Source: CAYSPS01 sp964432975
Lineage (GTDB): Bacteria; Babelota; Babeliae; Babelales; UBA12409
Reading direction: 5' to 3'
NCBI GenBank assembly: GCA_964432975.1
Contig: CAYSPS010000029.1
Coordinates: 1 to 8,663 of the forward strand
DNA length: 8,663 bases
Notes under the pieces: generated by a model
The model's database searches: none
The model's input: the letters and a program-made list of their open reading frames with translations, nothing else
Told to the model about the DNA's origin: nothing
In this document: piece by piece, positions 6,325 to 8,663 of the stretch
Layout: each line of letters begins with the position of its first letter
How positions within the stretch are numbered: position 1 is the stretch's first letter
Position numbers and translations under genes: made by a program

Positions 6325-6516
6325 TTACGAATGTCGCGCAATACCAATTATAGACACAACATCTTTTTCTGGCCCATAATACCAGAAGATTCTATACACA
6401 CCAGGTGTTTTTTGCTGCGCGTATACCTCGAAGACCTTTTCACCGCGCGGACCTTTAAGGCTTTTGAATTCATGTGAATTAAGTAAGAAAAAAAGAGAAA
6501 TAATTTTTTCATAAAC
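6325..6516 (-). pseudogene. RelE/ParE-type toxin fragment without a start codon
   Basis: An open frame of 63 codons directly follows the TAA stop of the upstream permease, in the same frame, and ends at TAA 6325-6327. It contains no ATG, GTG or TTG early enough to serve as a start. The residues HEFKSLKGPRGEKVFEVYA, then TPGVYRIFWYYGP and a final ISIIG-like strand ending ARHS, resemble the C-terminal sheet of RelE-type toxins (KxLKG, E-V-Y, YRIFW). The first strand and helix usual in the family are missing or unrecognisable. Another frame opens with an ATG at 6510-6512 (MKKLFLFF) and would join this one if a run of seven T were one base longer, so a frameshift is possible. No antitoxin gene is adjacent. 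Family assignment is by eye only. Confidence 0.5.
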
Positions 6517-7305
6517 TTATACACAATCCAATCGCTTCATCAATCGACGTGCCCCATACGCGCCAATAGCAATATTAAACAGCCAGAGCACGCCAATGCT
6601 GGTCCAAAATGGTAAATAGCCGGCTTGGCCCAAAAACACGACGCGCACCGCTTCCATGGCATACAAAAGTGGATTGCACAGAGAAATATATGCAAGAACC
6701 GGCGAAATTTTGAGCATCGTGTACCAGGAAAATTGCGAGCCGCCGAAAAACCACAATGGAAACAAAAAGCGTATCGAAATATTGTCAATCGAGTGCATAT
6801 CTTTCACACGACTTGTGATAAACAAACTCAGCGCTGCGCCAAAAAAACTTGCGCTGATCATGAGTATCACAAATGGTATGAGCGCAATGTGCGAAAAGAC
6901 TAATGTTTTCCAAAAAATGATTTTAAGCAAAGGAATCACACACAGCGCTGGAATCAATGCACGCACGGCATAAAAAATCGCTTGTTTAAGAAAAAACCAG
7001 CGCGCAGGAATGGGTAATGAAAGATAATATTGTGTTGTGTTATTGCCCTCAAGATCTGCAATAAATTGCACCGACACGCCCCAACAATCCCAAAATATAC
7101 TACTGATAATTGAACCGATTCCCATAAAGAGACCAAATGACGCGCTCATACCAATCTGTGGCCAAACATAGGTTGCAATCACAACCGAGCAAAAAACCCA
7201 AGTCATCTTGTTGATAACATCATCAACAAACGAATACCGTACAAATTTAAAAATATCGGTTTTGAGTAATTGATACATCGTTTTTAAAAGAATTTTGGAC
7301 TGCAT
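6517..7305 (-). CDS. ABC-2 type exporter permease (NodJ/DrrB/YadH-like)
   Basis: This is the membrane subunit of a two-component ABC-2 exporter, 262 residues with about six hydrophobic segments around 33-50, 54-74, 108-130, 138-165, 178-192 and 232-252. The stretch FPLWFFGGSQF at 182-192 and the motif NPLLYAMEAVR at 211-221 are typical of the ABC2_membrane family (compare NodJ, DrrB, YadH). The ATG at 7303-7305 lies 8 nt after the ATPase stop, and AGGTG overlaps that stop codon, so translation is probably coupled. The toxin-like fragment follows directly after its stop codon in the same frame, so readthrough or a lost stop would produce a fusion. Substrate unknown; relatives export drugs, polysaccharides or lipo-oligosaccharides. 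Confidence 0.88.
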   Translation of the reverse strand: MQSKILLKTMYQLLKTDIFKFVRYSFVDDVINKMTWVFCSVVIATYVWPQIGMSASFGLFMGIGSIISSIFWDCWGVSVQFIADLEGNNTTQYYLSLPIPARWFFLKQAIFYAVRALIPALCVIPLLKIIFWKTLVFSHIALIPFVILMISASFFGAALSLFITSRVKDMHSIDNISIRFLFPLWFFGGSQFSWYTMLKISPVLAYISLCNPLLYAMEAVRVVFLGQAGYLPFWTSIGVLWLFNIAIGAYGARRLMKRLDCV

Positions 7306-7313
7306 AAAATCAC

Positions 7314-8063
7314 CTACTGTGCTTCTTCTTTAAGTAATTGAATAAACACATCTTCAAGCGACGATTTTTTATACGCCGCTTTTAATCCAGCCGGCGTATC
7401 AATCAAGCGCATCTGGCCGTGCTCAAGCACGCAAACACGATCGGCCAAATATTCTGCTTCGTCTAAATAATGCGTTGTTAAAATAATCGTAACGCCCTGC
7501 TCTTTGAGCCCACGAATCACGTCCCACAACTGATGGCGAATATGCGGATCTAAGCCAACGGTTGGTTCATCAAGAATGAGCAGTTTTGGATTGTGCATAA
7601 GCGCACGCGCCAACAACACACGGCGTGCATAGCCACCAGAAAGCATGTCAGGTTTAGCGGTGCGATATTTTTGCAAACCATATTGTTGCAAAATGTGCTC
7701 AAGCTGTTGTTCAATACTGTACTGCGAAAGCCCCATGTAACGACCGGCTAAGCGTAAATTTTGCTCTACCGTTAAATCGTTATCCAAATTTATTTTTTGC
7801 GGACAATACCCCATTGCACGCCGATAGGCGCACAAGTGTTTGTAAATAGATTTACCCTCAAAAAGAATGTCGCCACTTGATGGTGGATAAATCGATGCGA
7901 TGAGCGACGAAAGGGTTGTTTTGCCGGCACCATTTGCACCAAGCAAACCAATAATTTCACCACGTTTAATGGAGAAACTAATATCGTTAATAACAAGTTT
8001 TCTGTGCTTGTCTGAAACACGAATTTTGCTAACGTGTTCAACAGATAACAAAATAGAATGCAT
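7314..8063 (-). CDS. ABC-2 type exporter ATP-binding protein (NodI/DrrA-like)
   Basis: This is the ATPase subunit paired with the permease that follows. The 249 residues show Walker A GANGAGKT at 42-49, Q-loop Gln89 in YCPQK, signature LSGGY at 141-145, Walker B LLILDE at 161-166, D-loop GLD and the switch His198 in TTHYLDEAE. The C-terminal SSLEDVFIQL is usual for ATPases of ABC-2 exporters of the CcmA/NodI/DrrA class. The start is the ATG at 8061-8063, with GGGG 8 nt upstream, an unusual and weak Shine-Dalgarno sequence. That GGGG lies within a segment that can be paired away by the leader. It is not a close relative of the ATPase at 3070, which differs in length, Q-loop and C-terminus. Confidence 0.93.
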   Translation of the reverse strand: MHSILLSVEHVSKIRVSDKHRKLVINDISFSIKRGEIIGLLGANGAGKTTLSSLIASIYPPSSGDILFEGKSIYKHLCAYRRAMGYCPQKINLDNDLTVEQNLRLAGRYMGLSQYSIEQQLEHILQQYGLQKYRTAKPDMLSGGYARRVLLARALMHNPKLLILDEPTVGLDPHIRHQLWDVIRGLKEQGVTIILTTHYLDEAEYLADRVCVLEHGQMRLIDTPAGLKAAYKKSSLEDVFIQLLKEEAQ

Positions 8064-8116
8064 GAGAAATACCCCGAAAATTAAATTTTATACAAAAATA
8101 TTTTGCAAGCTCGCCC

Positions 8117-8139
8117 TTCTTCGTTCAAGTTTCGAAGAA
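8117..8139 (-). repeat. Leader hairpin TTCTTCG / CGAAGAA
   Basis: This 7-bp perfect inverted repeat with a 9-nt loop lies between segments C and D of the exporter leader. It would bring C and D closer together, helping them pair. It is not followed by a T-run, so it is not a terminator. Confidence 0.5.
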
Positions 8140-8185
8140 CGCGCCAAAGGACTTCGGGGCACAATGGAGGAGATCTAATGCCCCG

Positions 8186-8233
8186 TCAATGAGTAAATCG
8201 AGCAAGAAAAATAATTTCTCTGGTCATTTTCAT
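8186..8233 (-). CDS. Putative 15-residue leader peptide
   Basis: The reading frame MKMTREIIFLARFTH starts at the ATG 8231-8233, 6 nt after AAGGAG, the best Shine-Dalgarno sequence on this strand in the region, and ends with TGA at 8186-8188. It lies about 30 nt after the predicted transcription start and ends 122 nt before the ATPase start. Its start codon also lies in a small hairpin (GTCAT/ATGAC with a GAAA loop, 8223-8236), and its stop codon opens pairing segment B. Short size, position and overlap with the alternative pairings suggest a cis-acting leader peptide rather than a functional protein. It has no run of a single amino acid, so control by charged tRNA is unlikely; stalling by a drug or nascent peptide is more plausible. 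Confidence 0.55.
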   Translation of the reverse strand: MKMTREIIFLARFTH

Positions 8234-8239
8234 GACGGG

Positions 8240-8245
8240 CTCCTT
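8240..8245 (-). promoter_or_regulatory. Ribosome binding site AAGGAG of the leader peptide
   Basis: Read on the minus strand, AAGGAG lies 6 nt before the ATG of the 15-codon frame. It is stronger than the ribosome site of the ATPase gene itself. Its AGGAG can also pair with a CTCCT word in the leader at about 8167-8174, which lies in the loop between segments B and C. Confidence 0.6.
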
Positions 8246-8269
8246 TTTGAAAAAAGTAAGATATTTTTT

Positions 8270-8298
8270 ATGTTAACACGATTTATTCGATTTGTCAA
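8270..8298 (-). promoter_or_regulatory. Sigma70-type promoter of the leader and ABC exporter
   Basis: On the minus strand a consensus TTGACA (8293-8298) and TAACAT (8270-8275, 4 of 6) are separated by 17 bp, the optimal spacing. It lies in the short gap after the stop of the upstream membrane-protein gene and would start transcription near 8263. Confidence 0.65.
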
Positions 8299-8312
8299 AA
8301 AATATTAATGTA

Positions 8313-8663
8313 CTAAAACTGCGCGAGAAGTACGTTTAGTCCAGCCTCAAACCATGATCGCTCTTGCCTAAGCGACGTCGCAATTGTAAAACCACACAAA
8401 GGGACGCCAAAATAGATAAGTGAAGTACCAACCTTTTGACCAAATGTTATATGTGGCGAATCTGACATAGCCATACAATACGGCATCATACCTGCAGCCA
8501 ACCATGCGGCAGAAAGCCCCCAAAAAACACAGTCCCAACCAATAGATGATGAAGCCGAAGCCCGATCAAACTCAAAGTATGGCTGATAGCCGAAAGTACG
8601 CGATATTGCTAGGTTCTGTTGAGTTTTTAAAAAGCGCTGAAATTTAGGTATGATAACGCCGAA
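8313..8663 (-). CDS. C-terminal part of a membrane protein, truncated by the window edge
   Basis: The frame is open from the window end to a TAG stop at 8313-8315 and gives 116 residues without a visible start. I do not recognise the family. Two hydrophobic stretches, about 46-65 (VFWGLSAAWLAAGMMPYCMA) and 79-97 (GTSLIYFGVPLCGFTIATS), look like membrane helices, joined by a short polar loop, after a polar first 40 residues with Ser- and aromatic-rich patches. The protein ends with an amphipathic SWFEAGLNVLLAQF. A TTG at 8499-8501 is not needed as a start because the frame continues upstream. No terminator separates it from the exporter promoter, so some readthrough into the exporter leader is possible. 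Confidence 0.65.
   Translation of the reverse strand, partial: FGVIIPKFQRFLKTQQNLAISRTFGYQPYFEFDRASASSSIGWDCVFWGLSAAWLAAGMMPYCMAMSDSPHITFGQKVGTSLIYFGVPLCGFTIATSLRQERSWFEAGLNVLLAQF

Larger units (their letters stand above)
8064..8263 (-). promoter_or_regulatory. Attenuator-like 5' leader of the second ABC exporter
   Basis: This leader of about 200 nt lies between the predicted transcription start and the ATPase ATG. Four segments can pair in alternation: A (8233-8240, GCCCGTCA, overlapping the leader-peptide start), B (8179-8188, TGACGGGGCA, beginning with the leader stop codon), C (8153-8161, TGCCCCGAA) and D (8070-8078, TTCGGGGTA, containing the ATPase Shine-Dalgarno sequence). A:B gives 7 bp plus one more across a bulged G, B:C gives 7 Watson-Crick pairs and C:D gives 9 pairs including one G-U. 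These pairings are mutually exclusive in the manner of ermC-type translational attenuators. No U-run follows the hairpins, which favours translational over transcriptional control. Complementarity is seen directly; the mechanism is inferred. Confidence 0.55.

Noticed and set aside
6454..6512. Alternative-frame start MKKLFLFF... for the toxin fragment
   Set aside because: Its frame leaves the RelE-like frame at once and gives an unrecognisable basic product. It is useful only as a hint of a frameshift in the T-run.
8117..8145. TTCAAGT word inside a stem, resembling a tRNA T-arm
   Set aside because: The loop is 9 nt instead of 7, and no acceptor stem, anticodon arm or D-arm can be built around it.
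8189..8308. Plus-strand frame of 39 codons (MSKSSKKNNFSGHFHDG...) preceded by GGAGGAG and a four-codon frame whose TGA overlaps its ATG
   Set aside because: It lies antisense to the leader, has no plausible plus-strand promoter upstream and has a low-complexity Lys/Phe-rich product. The minus-strand reading has a promoter, a ribosome site and a downstream gene. It remains a minor alternative.

Overview
The window is a bacterial chromosome fragment of low to moderate GC, with no rRNA, tRNA, CRISPR array or complete mobile element that I can see. A run of ten N at 536-545 suggests a draft or metagenome scaffold. The small enzymes, divergent acetyltransferases and two ABC-2 exporters would suit a reduced, possibly host-associated lineage. 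A Dependentiae (TM6)-like bacterium is my loose guess; nothing here proves the taxon.

Layout. (1) Positions 90-2811, minus strand: a run of small metabolic genes, read from high to low coordinate as a divergent GNAT acetyltransferase, a FlaR/adenylate-kinase-like P-loop protein, a Nudix hydrolase and an alpha/beta hydrolase interrupted by the assembly gap. (2) Positions 2812-3069: a divergent control region with three inverted repeats and a weak candidate promoter. (3) Positions 3070-5641, plus strand: a tightly packed ABC-2 export operon of one ATPase and two permeases (COG4586/COG4587/COG3694 type). (4) Positions 5638-6264, minus strand: a second GNAT protein with an N-terminal membrane segment, converging on the ABC operon with a 4-base stop-codon overlap. 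(5) Positions 6325-6516, minus strand: a start-less fragment resembling RelE-type toxins. (6) Positions 6517-8063, minus strand: a second, unrelated ABC-2 exporter of one ATPase and one permease (NodI/NodJ or DrrA/DrrB type). (7) Positions 8064-8298: its promoter and a leader of about 200 nt. (8) Positions 8313-8663, minus strand: the C-terminal end of a membrane protein that runs off the window.

The most interesting part is the leader of the second exporter. A good sigma70-type promoter is followed by an AAGGAG ribosome-binding site and a 15-codon reading frame (MKMTREIIFLARFTH). Four GC-rich segments follow in the order A, B, C, D; A can pair with B, B with C and C with D. Segment A overlaps the leader start, B begins at the leader stop codon, and D contains the putative Shine-Dalgarno sequence of the ATPase gene. 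This is the logic of leader-peptide translational attenuators such as ermC. It suggests that exporter synthesis is switched by the state of ribosomes on the leader. This is inferred from base complementarity and has not been tested.
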